A stretch of DNA of 51,236 nt from an uncultured Clostridium sp. (GCA_947570695.1 CANOVB010000012.1:1-51236); one strand, 5' to 3'; shown: positions 35,554-45,158, numbered from the stretch's first letter. Numbers and translations are program-made. Notes: generated by a model not told the origin, from the sequence alone.

Positions 35554-36538
35554 TGAAGAATTAATTTTAAAAATTGAACAATTAATTGAACATGAAACTT
35601 CTATAAATCCAGATATTACATATCTAAATAAATCTCATGCAAAATTAATTGCTCAAATAATTAGTAACTATAATTTAACACCAAGTAATACAGAAAAACC
35701 AGACGCTCAAATGATCTTTTTAGGAGCTCCTACAGGAGCAGGTAAAGATACTTTAGTAAGAAAAATAATGGCTGATAATCCAGAAAAAGATTTTGTAATT
35801 TTAAATATGGATATGTTTAGGCATTATCATAATGAAATCACTGCAAAACCAGAAAATATTTCTGATATTGATTTTGCAGTTAAAACTAATCAAACTTCTT
35901 ATGAAATTTATTATATTATTCAAGAAATTATTTTAAGAGAATTTCCTGGAACTAACGTAATTGTTACTGGAACTATGCGTGATTTAGATTGGGTTACACA
36001 AATTATTAAACGCTACAAAAGAGATTCAAAAACTAATTATTCTATTTCTTTTGCGGCTCTTGCTGTCCCAATAAAAGAAAGTGCTTTTTCAATATTTGAA
36101 AGATATCTAAATCTTGTAAATACTAGAAAAAATAGCACTTCTCCTTTAAGATATACTAGTTTAGCATATCATAATGATACTGTTTCAAACTTTTTATCTA
36201 ATGTAGAAACTGTTGAAAATTCTAATAGAAACCCTATTAATAAATTATTCGATTCTATTAAAGTATATCGTAGAAGCAAAGATATTCTCGACCTTTCAGA
36301 AGATACTTTAATTTGTGATACATCTAATCCTGTAGCTAATAAATCTGTTATTGGAACTATTCGTGAAATTATGTATTCTTCAAACTCTATAGATAGTTCA
36401 AGACTTTCTAATTTATTAGATATAATTGGAAAAAATGCTGATTATTTAAAAAATCAAAACTTGTATAAAAGTATTTTAACAGACTTGCAAACACTTTTTC
36501 CACAACTTAGTAAACATTTAGAAGATACTTCTAAATAA
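35546..36538 (+). CDS. Zeta-toxin-like kinase
   Basis: 330 residues. P-loop FLGAPTGAGKDTLVRK (about 58-73), then ILNMDMFRHYHNE (the zeta DxFR-type segment), VTGTMRDLDW (the zeta EGTxRxx counterpart) and AVPIKESAFSIFERYLN, which is shared with zeta/PezT toxins. These phosphorylate UDP-N-acetylglucosamine to stop wall synthesis. The C-terminal about 100 residues are an extra helical part. The upstream 69-residue gene is the likely antitoxin. Toxicity is inferred, not shown. Confidence 0.78.
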   Translation: MNNEELILKIEQLIEHETSINPDITYLNKSHAKLIAQIISNYNLTPSNTEKPDAQMIFLGAPTGAGKDTLVRKIMADNPEKDFVILNMDMFRHYHNEITAKPENISDIDFAVKTNQTSYEIYYIIQEIILREFPGTNVIVTGTMRDLDWVTQIIKRYKRDSKTNYSISFAALAVPIKESAFSIFERYLNLVNTRKNSTSPLRYTSLAYHNDTVSNFLSNVETVENSNRNPINKLFDSIKVYRRSKDILDLSEDTLICDTSNPVANKSVIGTIREIMYSSNSIDSSRLSNLLDIIGKNADYLKNQNLYKSILTDLQTLFPQLSKHLEDTSK

Positions 36539-36563
36539 ATATTATTTTTAAGGAATAATTAAA

Positions 36564-36911
36564 ATGGTAAATTCTCTAAACTTTCTTAATAAAACTATAG
36601 ATGTAATAATAGATAGACCTATTGGTAGCAGACATCCTAAATATCCTAACATTATATACCCAATAAATTATGGATATGTTCCAAATACAATGAGTGGTGA
36701 CAATGAGGAATTAGATTGTTATATTCTAGGTATATCTAAGCCTCTAACAAATTTTACTGGCCTATGTATTGCTATTATACATAGGCTTAATGATAATGAT
36801 GATAAATTAGTTATTGTTCCTGATGGTTTAAACTTTTCAGATGAAGCAATTAAAACTCAAACTAAATTTCAAGAAAAATATTTTGAAAGTGAAATTATCC
36901 GTAAAAACTAG
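36564..36911 (+). CDS. Short inorganic-pyrophosphatase-like protein
   Basis: 115 residues. VIIDRPIGSRHPKYPNIIYPINYGYVPNTMSGDNEELDCYILG resembles the family I pyrophosphatase signature (ExxxxxxxKYE is absent, but NYGYVPxTxxxDxxxxD and DDK are present). It is smaller than usual (about 170). Such short members occur in Clostridia; activity is unproven. AAGGA lies 9 bp before the ATG, 25 bp after the zeta-like gene, so it is co-transcribed. Confidence 0.78.
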   Translation: MVNSLNFLNKTIDVIIDRPIGSRHPKYPNIIYPINYGYVPNTMSGDNEELDCYILGISKPLTNFTGLCIAIIHRLNDNDDKLVIVPDGLNFSDEAIKTQTKFQEKYFESEIIRKN

Positions 36912-36929
36912 TATTAGAGATCTATTTTA

Positions 36930-36958
36930 TTGATTAATTCATAAAATTATGGTATAAT
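36930..36958 (+). promoter_or_regulatory. Promoter of the GC-rich small gene
   Basis: TTGATT, 17-bp spacer, TATAAT with TGG immediately before the -10 box (extended -10), about 38 bp upstream of the ATG at 36996. Confidence 0.7.
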
Positions 36959-36995
36959 ATTTATTGAAATTCATTTTGAAAGAGGGATCTACACC

Positions 36996-37220
36996 ATGTT
37001 AAAAGAATTCAATGACGTATTCTCTGGGTGGGGCGCTTTTACCGGCACAAGCGAAGTAGGATTTGAAGGATATTCCTACGAAGATGCTCAAAGTACAGCT
37101 TCTGGGGTTATTGCTCAAATGAATGCCGTGCCTAACATTCGTACTGTAAGAGTATCCATTGAGAAAATGGGCAATGGCAAATTCAAAGTGGTAAATAGAA
37201 GCACTTACGAAGAACATTAA
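36996..37220 (+). CDS. GC-rich small gene of unknown function (74 residues)
   Basis: I do not recognise a family. The protein begins MLKEFNDVFSGWGAFTGTSE and contains FEGYSYEDAQSTASGVIAQMN and RTVRVSIEKMGNGKFKVVNR, predicting a small alpha/beta domain with no signal or membrane helix. Base composition is about 45% GC, far above the roughly 25% of neighbours, with codons such as GGC, GCC and GTG that are rare nearby, pointing to recent transfer. It has its own extended -10 promoter, an AGAGGG ribosome site and a strong terminator, so it is a self-contained expression unit. Confidence 0.75.
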   Translation: MLKEFNDVFSGWGAFTGTSEVGFEGYSYEDAQSTASGVIAQMNAVPNIRTVRVSIEKMGNGKFKVVNRSTYEEH

Positions 37221-37270
37221 GCATCTCTCCTCTTGCGCAGATCTCTAAAAAAACGACTCATTTGTCTTTT

Positions 37271-37292
37271 CTGGCTCATTTGCCAGTTTTTT
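37271..37292 (+). terminator. Terminator after the GC-rich small gene
   Basis: CTGGC-TCATTT-GCCAG stem-loop followed by TTTTTT on the plus strand. Confidence 0.8.
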
Positions 37293-37310
37293 CATTTTAT
37301 AAACAAAAAT

Positions 37311-38366
37311 TTATTCATTATTTTCAATCTTTAATTTCTCACCAACATAAATTAAATTAATATCTTCAATATTATTAATTTTAGCAATATTATCTATTGT
37401 AGTTTTAAATCTTAATGCGAGCTCACTTAGCGTATCTCCTGCTTCTACTGTATAAATTATATGTCCAGTGCTAAAAGCCACTTCATTATTTATATTTCCA
37501 TTTATAGGAACTATTACTTCTTCTCCTGGAAATATTAAATTAGGATTATTAATTTTATTTAATATTACAAGTTCATTTACTGTAGTTCCATATTTTAAAG
37601 CAATCCCACTAAGTGTATTTCCTTTTTGAACTATGTACTTTGTATCTTTATTATAGTTTTCTTTATTTCCACTTTCTGGAATTTTAGTTGTATCATTTAA
37701 AAATATATCATCTGTAAATCTATCTCTATCAGTTACTCCCCTTATTCCACTTACCTCTCCTGTACTCGTATATTGAAAACCTTCCCAGAATTCCCAATTA
37801 CTTTCTCCTGGTACTTCTACTCCATATTCTGCTATCCAAAGAGGATACTCTTTTGCAAGCTCTATACTAAAAACATTGCGTGCATTTGATGTATCACTAT
37901 ATATTATTACTTCTTTTTGAGTACTTTGTTTTAACCTTTCTAAAAAAGTAGATGATATTTTATTAATCTCATCAATATTCAAATTTCCAAAAACCTCAAA
38001 GTCCATTGCAAGTTTACAATCTGGTTCTGTATTAGATATAACTGAAGCAAAAAAATCTGCTTGTTGTATTGCCTCTATCTCAGTTCTTGCAGTTAAAAAA
38101 TGATAAAAACCAACTTTCAAACCATTAGCTTTTGCATTATTATAATTTATTCTAAAATATGGATCTATAATATTTGAGCCTTGACTTGATTTTATATAAA
38201 CAATTTCTATTCCACTTTTTTTAACTGCTTCATAATCAATATGTCCTTGCCAATTACTAACATCTATTCCTTCATATATATTACTACTAGAGGCAACTGT
38301 TGCAAACACACTTACTGGTAAAAATAAAATAACCATAATTATTAGAAAAATTGATTTTACTCTCAT
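37311..38366 (-). CDS. Secreted GH25 lysozyme with two LysM domains
   Basis: About 351 residues. A signal peptide (IFLIIMVILFLPVSVFA) is followed by the GH25 muramidase: EGIDVSNWQGHID (catalytic Asp), VYIKSSQG, GFYHFLTA and AMDFEVFG (catalytic Glu region). Two LysM repeats follow at the C-terminus (YIVQKGNTLSGIALKYGTT and IYTVEAGDTLSELALRFKTT). It would cleave peptidoglycan while bound to it. The start at 38366 is chosen because GGAGG lies 7 bp upstream; that site is inside a terminator-like hairpin. Confidence 0.92.
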   Translation of the reverse strand: MRVKSIFLIIMVILFLPVSVFATVASSSNIYEGIDVSNWQGHIDYEAVKKSGIEIVYIKSSQGSNIIDPYFRINYNNAKANGLKVGFYHFLTARTEIEAIQQADFFASVISNTEPDCKLAMDFEVFGNLNIDEINKISSTFLERLKQSTQKEVIIYSDTSNARNVFSIELAKEYPLWIAEYGVEVPGESNWEFWEGFQYTSTGEVSGIRGVTDRDRFTDDIFLNDTTKIPESGNKENYNKDTKYIVQKGNTLSGIALKYGTTVNELVILNKINNPNLIFPGEEVIVPINGNINNEVAFSTGHIIYTVEAGDTLSELALRFKTTIDNIAKINNIEDINLIYVGEKLKIENNE

Positions 38367-38408
38367 AAAAAAACCTCCAATCATACTTTTTTTATATTAT
38401 GATTGGAG
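38367..38408 (-). terminator. Hairpin plus T7 overlapping the GH25 ribosome site
   Basis: Perfect 11-bp stem CTCCAATCATA / TATGATTGGAG with a 12-nt loop, then G and seven Ts directly before the GH25 ATG. It ends the upstream phosphatase transcript or attenuates the lysozyme gene, and pairs its GGAGG. Confidence 0.75.
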
Positions 38409-38456
38409 ACTTATTTATGAAACTTGTTTAAATTACATTATAGTAACCTTTTTTAC

Positions 38457-39179
38457 TTAATTACTTAATTCTTTATTTACATAATTTATCATTTCTTCAA
38501 AATCTTTAAATTGATATTCTGATATTTTACTAATTTCTTCTATTTCACTTGCTGAATATTTATCATAAATTGTAACTACAGAAATTCCTGCATTTTTAGC
38601 AGCCTCTACTCCTATTAATGAATCTTCTACAATTAAAACCTCTTCTGGTTTTATATTATAAAATTCTAATATTCTACTATGAACTTCTGGATCAGGTTTT
38701 CTATTTTTTACATCTTCATTTGTAATTATAATATCAAAATAGTCATCTAATTTTGCTTTATTTATAATATTTTTATTTGTAGTTTTATACATTTCGATAT
38801 TTGCTTTACGTGTAGTTGTTCCAATAGCCAAGTTAAATCCTAATTCTTTTAATCTTTTTAATAATTTTTCAGCATTTGGCTTATAATCAACTACTTTCTC
38901 CATATAATATTTAGAAATTTCATATCTTAGTTTCAATATTTCTTCTGCTTCCATATCTGATTTATATTTTTCTTTAAGAAATCTGCAATATTCTAAATAT
39001 AAATTCTCACTACCCTTTAATTTTTTTAATGTACTATCTCTTTGTATTTGAATATTAACATCATCTAAAATTCCACCAATTTTTTTTATTAATTCAACAT
39101 CAATTTCATTCCAAATTCCTACAGAATCTATTAATGTTCCATCCATATCAAAAATAATTACTTTTTTATTTTTAAACAT
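38457..39179 (-). CDS. HAD-superfamily phosphatase/phosphomutase-like
   Basis: 240 residues. Motif I FDMDGTLIDSVG (9-20; nucleophile Asp), motif II around GTTTRKAN, Lys in KPDPEVHSRIL, and motif IV VLIVEDSLIGVEAAKNAG. The helical cap between about 20 and 90 is of the beta-phosphoglucomutase/phosphoglycolate type. The substrate is not predictable. It lies 88 bp downstream of the uracil phosphoribosyltransferase gene. Confidence 0.88.
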   Translation of the reverse strand: MFKNKKVIIFDMDGTLIDSVGIWNEIDVELIKKIGGILDDVNIQIQRDSTLKKLKGSENLYLEYCRFLKEKYKSDMEAEEILKLRYEISKYYMEKVVDYKPNAEKLLKRLKELGFNLAIGTTTRKANIEMYKTTNKNIINKAKLDDYFDIIITNEDVKNRKPDPEVHSRILEFYNIKPEEVLIVEDSLIGVEAAKNAGISVVTIYDKYSASEIEEISKISEYQFKDFEEMINYVNKELSN

Positions 39180-39266
39180 TTTATTTCTCCTAAAATTATT
39201 AACTGTACTTTATTTTTTAGTTAGAATATTCTTAATATAAAACTAAAATTACTTTCCCATTATATT

Positions 39267-39893
39267 TTACTTGGTTCCAAAAATTCTATCTCCTGCATCT
39301 CCAAGCCCAGGAACTATGTATCCATTTTCATTTAATTTTTCATCTATAGCTGCACAATAAATTTGTACATCTGGATGAACTTCTTGCATTCTTTTAATTC
39401 CCTCTGGTGCTGCTATTATACATAAAAATTTTAATTTTTTTGCTCCACTTTCTTTAAGCATTGTTAAAGCGTCAATCCCTGACCCTCCAGTTGCAAGCAT
39501 TGGATCAAGTACAATTACTTCTCTATTTTCTAAATCTTTTGGAGTCTTATAATAATATTTTACTGGTTTTAGTGTTTCTTCATTTCTGTACATTCCAATA
39601 TGTCCAATTTTTGCATTAGGCATTACTCTAATTAAACCATCAAGCATTCCTGTTCCAGCTCTTAATATTGGAATAAATGCATACTTATCCTCATTTAGTT
39701 TTTTACCATGCATTTGGCAAATTGGTGTTTTAATATCTACATCTTCCAATTTTGCATCTTTCATCGCTTCATAACAAAGAATTGTAGACAATTCACTTAC
39801 TATTTCTCTGAATTCTTTTGTTCCAGTTTTTTCATTTCTTAAAATTGTTAACTTATGTGAAACTAGTGGATGATTTAATTCAATAACTTCCAT
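39267..39893 (-). CDS. upp: Uracil phosphoribosyltransferase
   Basis: Makes UMP from uracil and PRPP in pyrimidine salvage. The 208 residues match family length. Motifs: PILRAGTGMLDGL (about 74), the PRPP loop VIVLDPMLATGGSGIDAL (about 124), and the uracil-binding GYIVPGLGDAGDRIFGT at the end. A conserved start and no obvious attenuator upstream. Confidence 0.96.
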   Translation of the reverse strand: MEVIELNHPLVSHKLTILRNEKTGTKEFREIVSELSTILCYEAMKDAKLEDVDIKTPICQMHGKKLNEDKYAFIPILRAGTGMLDGLIRVMPNAKIGHIGMYRNEETLKPVKYYYKTPKDLENREVIVLDPMLATGGSGIDALTMLKESGAKKLKFLCIIAAPEGIKRMQEVHPDVQIYCAAIDEKLNENGYIVPGLGDAGDRIFGTK

Positions 39894-40075
39894 TTTCTTA
39901 CTTTCTGCACAATATTTATGCAGTCCTTTCTTTAAAATCTTTAATTTTCTATTAACTTTTACAGATGTTTTATTTTATATATGCCATTCTATTTTTTCAT
40001 ATATTATCATATATTTTTTTAATATTCTACTTAAATCACAAAAAAAACACATAACTTATTAATTTAATAATATTT

Positions 40076-40114
40076 AAAAGTGCATATAAAATTTAATTTT
40101 TTATATGCACTTTT
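40076..40114 (-). terminator. Terminator after the DUF4179-like gene
   Basis: 15-bp perfect stem AAAAGTGCATATAAA / TTTATATGCACTTTT, 26 bp after the stop at 40141. Confidence 0.7.
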
Positions 40115-40140
40115 AATCTTTATAAATCAATTTTATTAAG

Positions 40141-41313
40141 TTACTTATTTTCTACCAATTCTACTGTTTTTAGAACTCCATTTATGCTATAATTTAAATA
40201 TAATTTTTTATCTAGCATTTTTTTACCTACTAAATATCTAAAATTAAAACTATTTTCTTCACTTCCACTACCACCAAATACTGAATCATATCTATTTCCG
40301 TCACCATCTGTTATATAAACAAAATCAGATCTTTCTTTGCTCCATTTTTTAAATTCTTCATCATTTAAGTTCATACCCTTTTTCCAAAATTCTTCCATTT
40401 TACTATATTTTCCTGCAACTATAAGTCCCATTTCTGTTAATTCTATTTTACTAATTTCTATTTCTGATATCTTTTCTTTTGGACTTAAATATATTGTTTC
40501 TCTATCATAAAATTTTTCTGGTACATCTATTTCAAAAATCCACTCTGCATCAGATACTTGAATAAAATCTTCTGATATACCCAATTCTTCTTTTTCATCC
40601 TCATCTAATAAATAAAATAAATCAAAAATTCTAATATATATTTTTTTACTTCTTGGATAACTATTTTTAGTTGAGTCCATCTCTATTCGTGATATAATAT
40701 TTCTATCCTTTGAACTAATAAGAGTATATCCACCATGATTACTTATTCCTATTTTACCCTTCAAAGAGCTATATTTTATACCTATGTCTCTACAAAAATT
40801 TCTAATTGTTTTACTGTACTCTTTCATATTATCATCAAATTCAGCTATATTTACAAATAAATCATATACATTTTTTTCTTCATCATATATTGCATAAGAA
40901 TATTGAAATTTAGACTCTAATACTATATTGTTTTCAAACAAGAAATTAATATCTGCTTGGAAATGGTCATCTGTAATTATCATAGAATCTACTTTTATTT
41001 TAATTCCATCTTGCTTTAAATAATCCATATTTACTTTTTCTAAATAACCATCTTCTATTTTATCTGAAATTGCTCCTTTTTCTATTTCATAATCTCTTTG
41101 ACTATATTCTTTAAATTCTTTATTATATTTAATATTTGCATATATTTCAGGAGTTACAAGTCCAACAGCAAAAATTATCAAAATCACAGCTGCTATATTA
41201 AATATTTTTCTAACTCTTATTTTTTTCTTTTTTGAATTTAAAATAATTTTCTCAAAATTTTCTTCTTTATTAAAAACTTTTTCTGAATATTTTTTATAAA
41301 TATCATTTCTCAT
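40141..41313 (-). CDS. DUF4179-like membrane protein, probable anti-sigma
   Basis: 390 residues. A cytosolic N-terminus of about 35 residues, a single membrane helix (FNIAAVILIIFAVGLVTPEIYA), then an outside beta-rich region with the DUF4179-type stretch (VDSMIITDDHFQADINFLFE). Its start codon directly follows the stop of the ECF sigma gene, so it is coupled and probably binds the sigma factor with its N-terminus. Assignment to DUF4179 is by pattern. Confidence 0.72.
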   Translation of the reverse strand: MRNDIYKKYSEKVFNKEENFEKIILNSKKKKIRVRKIFNIAAVILIIFAVGLVTPEIYANIKYNKEFKEYSQRDYEIEKGAISDKIEDGYLEKVNMDYLKQDGIKIKVDSMIITDDHFQADINFLFENNIVLESKFQYSYAIYDEEKNVYDLFVNIAEFDDNMKEYSKTIRNFCRDIGIKYSSLKGKIGISNHGGYTLISSKDRNIISRIEMDSTKNSYPRSKKIYIRIFDLFYLLDEDEKEELGISEDFIQVSDAEWIFEIDVPEKFYDRETIYLSPKEKISEIEISKIELTEMGLIVAGKYSKMEEFWKKGMNLNDEEFKKWSKERSDFVYITDGDGNRYDSVFGGSGSEENSFNFRYLVGKKMLDKKLYLNYSINGVLKTVELVENK

Positions 41314-41826
41314 TTAATTCACATCCTTTCCAAATTTATTTTTTAATTCTTTAATTGTTCTATAAAGTTTATGTTTAACATTTGATTCAGACATCTTTAA
41401 TTCTTGTGCAATATCTAAAATCTTTAAGTCTGAAACAAAATATAAATAAAAAATCTTTGCTATTATAGTATCTTTTTTAGCTACATAATCCCAAATCTTT
41501 TGAACATTCTCCTGAGATATAAAATCTAATTCTATATTTGTATCATCTTTTATTTCAATATCTATATCATCATTTGATACTAAAACTAATCTTTTTTTAT
41601 TAAAATAATATCTTTTAATAACATTTTTAGCTATTCCGCACAAATAGCTTTCTAAATTATCTACTTCTATTCCTTTTTTAGTTTTATTTAATAATTCTAT
41701 ATAGGTATCTTGAATAATATCGTTTACATCATTAAAATCATAACAATTTACAATAATAAATTTCAAAATTTGGGGATATGTTGTTTCATATATTTCTTTA
41801 AAATCTTTTTCTTGTATTTTTTTCAT
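41314..41826 (-). CDS. ECF sigma factor (module 4)
   Basis: 170 residues. Region 2: CYDFNDVNDIIQDTYIELLNK with LESYLCGIAKNVIKRYYF. Region 4: KDTIIAKIFYLYFVSDLKILDIAQELKMSESNVKHKLYRTIKELK. Directly adjacent to the downstream membrane partner. Confidence 0.88.
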   Translation of the reverse strand: MKKIQEKDFKEIYETTYPQILKFIIVNCYDFNDVNDIIQDTYIELLNKTKKGIEVDNLESYLCGIAKNVIKRYYFNKKRLVLVSNDDIDIEIKDDTNIELDFISQENVQKIWDYVAKKDTIIAKIFYLYFVSDLKILDIAQELKMSESNVKHKLYRTIKELKNKFGKDVN

Positions 41827-41860
41827 ATCTTATCTCCTTTAATATATAGTCTTTAAAAAT

Positions 41861-41893
41861 AATAAAAAAGTTCCAAAAAGGAACTTTTTTATT
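41861..41893 (-). terminator. Terminator after the double-AAA+ gene
   Basis: 14-bp perfect stem AATAAAAAAGTTCC / GGAACTTTTTTATT with an AAAAA loop, only a few bases after the stop at 41898. Confidence 0.8.
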
Positions 41894-41897
41894 ATTT

Positions 41898-44800
41898 TTA
41901 AAATCCTATTCTTTTTCTCGATTCCTCTGCTTTTACTTTTGGAATATCTTCTTCTGTAAATGTAAGTAGCCTTTCTGTATCTGTAACTTCTCTTGTTTTT
42001 TTAGCATGTTCAATTATTATTTTTTGAACTGTATTTTCAACAAATCTACCATTACCAAAGTTTTCTACTTCTTTTGCATCACTAAATATTTTTTCTACTT
42101 TCTTTCTGGCTGATTCATCAGTTTTAAATCCCTTATCTGCTACTTTTTTATCAAAAATTTTCATTAAATCTTCTATACTATAATCTTCAAAATCGATTTC
42201 ATATCCTATCCTTGATTTTAGACCAGGATTTAAATCTCTAAATTTTTTCATTTCATCTGTATAACCAGCAAATATTATTATTAATCTTCCAGAATAGTCT
42301 TCCATCGCTTTTAAAAGAGTAGCAACACATTCTGCAGAATAACTTGCATTACTTCCATTGTGTTCCATTATTGAATACGCTTCATCTATAAATAATACTC
42401 CATCTAAAGCTGATTCAATAACAGCTTGTGTTTTTGGTCCTGTTTGCCCTAAAAATTCTCCTATTAAATCTTGTGACTGAACTTCTACTAATTTATCTCT
42501 TTTTACATAACCTAAATTATAATAAATTTCTGCTAGTAGCCTTGCTACTGTTGTTTTACCTGTTCCCGCATTTCCTTTAAATATCATATGCATATTAAAA
42601 TCAGGATTTCTGTCTAATTTCTTATTTAATTCAATTACAGAAACAAATCCATTTATATTTTCCTTTACTGCATTTAAACCTATTAAAGAATTTAATTCTT
42701 TTAATATTTCATCTACACCACGTTCTTTATCTTTTTTAGTTTCCGCAAAAATTTCTATATCTTTATTTGTTATTGTTTTTAATAACTTATCATCTTCACA
42801 ATTTGCAGCATGTGTTAAAACTAATCTGTCAAATAAGTTTGTAATAAAACGTGCATTTCCAAAATTTCTTCCTACTTTGTTTTTCATTATGATTTTTTCA
42901 ATTTTTTGAATAACACCTTCTTCAAGTTCAAATTCATTTCCTTGGACTTCAGTTTTAAAAATTTGTAATAATTCATCTTTAGAAAAATCTGAGAATTCCA
43001 ATTCGTAGCCTATTCTTGACATTAACCCTTGATTTGCATTTATAAAATCATTCATTTCCTTTGTATAACCTGCAAATATTATTATTAATCTATCCTTATA
43101 GGTTTCCATTGCTTTGCAAATTGTTGCCATACATTCTGCTGGATAATTTGAAGTAGAACCACCTTTACTTGCCATTATTGAATATGCTTCATCAATAAAT
43201 AATACTCCATCTATTGCTGAATCAATAACACTTTGTGTTTTGGGCGCTGTTTCTCCTAAATGTGAACCTATTAGATCTTTACTTGTAACTTCTATTATTT
43301 TATTTTCACGTATAAATCCTAATTTATAAAAAAGTTCTGCTAAAAGTCTTGCTACTGTAGTTTTACCCGTTCCTGAATTTCCTTTAAATATCATATTTAA
43401 ATTAGCAAATCCTTCTGTATCTATTTTTTTACTATAATCTAAATATTTCAAAAACTCATTTATATTTTCTTTTACTTCACTTAATCCAATTAAATTATTT
43501 ATATCAGCTAATATTTCTTTTACTTCTCTAGTACCAAGTTCTTGAGGTACATCTTCTTTGTCAAAAGAATTTTTTACTTCTAATAATTTAAATTTATTGA
43601 AAACAATAGAATTATACAAATTATCTATGTATAGATATTCATTCATTGTATCTGGATAATATGTAGATTTAATATAATTTTCTAAATTTTCTGAAAATTC
43701 TTTATCTATATCCATTATATTTTCTAATCTTTGTATAACTTTATTTTTAATTAAACTAGCATCAAAACCATTAATAGTTATCTTTTTATTTATTACACTA
43801 TTTACTATCATTGGATGTTTCTGTGTTAAGCTTTTAAGTACTTCTTCATTTTCAACAAAAAATGTTATTGAACGTCTATTTTTACAGTTAAATTTTTCAA
43901 TAGCTGTAAATAAAGCATCAACTTTAAATTCATTTAAACTTTTTATTTTTTCAAGATTTTCAAAAATTACAACGTCATTATCATTATATATTTTATCTAC
44001 TTGCATTATCATGTCTGTAGAATCTTTTGTCCTTTTTACAAGCATTTCAGAATCTACCCATAAGGTTCCTTTATTTGTAATATAATTAAAAGTTCTTACA
44101 TATCTATTTATTATATTTATCACTTTATCTGAAATAATTGTATTTTTAGTAAATAATCCTATATTAAAGTGAATATAAGGTAAATCCTCATTAAAATAAT
44201 AATTTCTAATATATGTAAGTATTGAAATAATCTCTTTTTTCTCTTCTTCTGTACATTCTAATTCTTCTACAGAATGTATATATTGGCAATAATATGCAAT
44301 TCTAAATTCACTTTCTTTAAAGTTTCTTTTTTCTAAAATATTTTCTACTAAAACTTGTTCATCTATATTATTTCTATCACATAAATATTTTATGTAAGCA
44401 GCAAGCTCAACTGGTGATTTACTAAAAAGATATGAGAAATTCTCTGTAAATTTTATTTCTGATAAATTAATTTCTCCTGTTACGCCTTTTTTTTCTTTAT
44501 AAAACTCATTTAAATTGTTAAAAAATGAATTATTTTTTACATTAAAATCTAAATATCTAAAATATAATTTCCCATTTTCTTCTTTCTCAATTTCTAAAGT
44601 ATCTGCTGCTAAAAGCATTCCTGCACATACAACATCCATTGAATTATTTATTAATTTATTAATTGAATCTACTACAAATTCTATTGTAGCTTTATCTGAA
44701 ATATATTCTTTTTTTGGCTTTTCTATAAGTTCATTAAATACTTTTTTAGGTTCAAATTTATTATCTGCTATACATTTACTAATATATGTAACTAATTTAA

Positions 44801-45158
44801 AAGGACAAACATCTGAATCTACATTACAATATGAACATTTTAAACTTAAATCATTTTCTAAATTATTTAAATTTAATCTCCAAGAATTTTTATATTCTCT
44901 TAATGCATATCCAACATAAAATAAAAATACTTTCTCTAATAAATTTTCTGAATCATCAAATTTTTTAGCACACATTTTTAAATATGAAAGTTCTAATATA
45001 TTAGTTGGTTTATCAACTATTTTTTCACCTTCTTTTACCTTTTCTGTGTTCATTGTATATGTAAGTAAATCAGTTTCATAAATAAATCTTGCCATCTTTA
45101 TTTCAGTTTCACTAAACTTTTCTTTTATAAATTTTACAAAGTTTTCTGTTTCGTCCAT
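41898..45158 (-). CDS. Large CbxX/SpoVK-type protein with two AAA+ domains
   Basis: 1086 residues. An N-terminal region of about 550 residues holds a Cys-rich patch (SYCNVDSDVCPFKL) and helical parts. Two CbbX/SpoVK-like AAA+ modules follow. Module 1 has Walker A FKGNSGTGKTTVARLL at about 587 and Walker B GVLFIDEAYSIM. Module 2 has FKGNAGTGKTTVARLL at about 856 and the same Walker B. Both keep the SRIGYE arginine block. SpoVK acts in spore formation; CbbX is a Rubisco activase; EccA serves type VII secretion. The target here is unknown. An amidase lies upstream at 26 bp. Confidence 0.85.
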   Translation of the reverse strand: MDETENFVKFIKEKFSETEIKMARFIYETDLLTYTMNTEKVKEGEKIVDKPTNILELSYLKMCAKKFDDSENLLEKVFLFYVGYALREYKNSWRLNLNNLENDLSLKCSYCNVDSDVCPFKLVTYISKCIADNKFEPKKVFNELIEKPKKEYISDKATIEFVVDSINKLINNSMDVVCAGMLLAADTLEIEKEENGKLYFRYLDFNVKNNSFFNNLNEFYKEKKGVTGEINLSEIKFTENFSYLFSKSPVELAAYIKYLCDRNNIDEQVLVENILEKRNFKESEFRIAYYCQYIHSVEELECTEEEKKEIISILTYIRNYYFNEDLPYIHFNIGLFTKNTIISDKVINIINRYVRTFNYITNKGTLWVDSEMLVKRTKDSTDMIMQVDKIYNDNDVVIFENLEKIKSLNEFKVDALFTAIEKFNCKNRRSITFFVENEEVLKSLTQKHPMIVNSVINKKITINGFDASLIKNKVIQRLENIMDIDKEFSENLENYIKSTYYPDTMNEYLYIDNLYNSIVFNKFKLLEVKNSFDKEDVPQELGTREVKEILADINNLIGLSEVKENINEFLKYLDYSKKIDTEGFANLNMIFKGNSGTGKTTVARLLAELFYKLGFIRENKIIEVTSKDLIGSHLGETAPKTQSVIDSAIDGVLFIDEAYSIMASKGGSTSNYPAECMATICKAMETYKDRLIIIFAGYTKEMNDFINANQGLMSRIGYELEFSDFSKDELLQIFKTEVQGNEFELEEGVIQKIEKIIMKNKVGRNFGNARFITNLFDRLVLTHAANCEDDKLLKTITNKDIEIFAETKKDKERGVDEILKELNSLIGLNAVKENINGFVSVIELNKKLDRNPDFNMHMIFKGNAGTGKTTVARLLAEIYYNLGYVKRDKLVEVQSQDLIGEFLGQTGPKTQAVIESALDGVLFIDEAYSIMEHNGSNASYSAECVATLLKAMEDYSGRLIIIFAGYTDEMKKFRDLNPGLKSRIGYEIDFEDYSIEDLMKIFDKKVADKGFKTDESARKKVEKIFSDAKEVENFGNGRFVENTVQKIIIEHAKKTREVTDTERLLTFTEEDIPKVKAEESRKRIGF

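Noticed and set aside
36999..37217. 72-codon minus-strand frame opposite the GC-rich small gene
   Set aside because: The plus-strand frame has the promoter, ribosome site and terminator; the other is its shadow.
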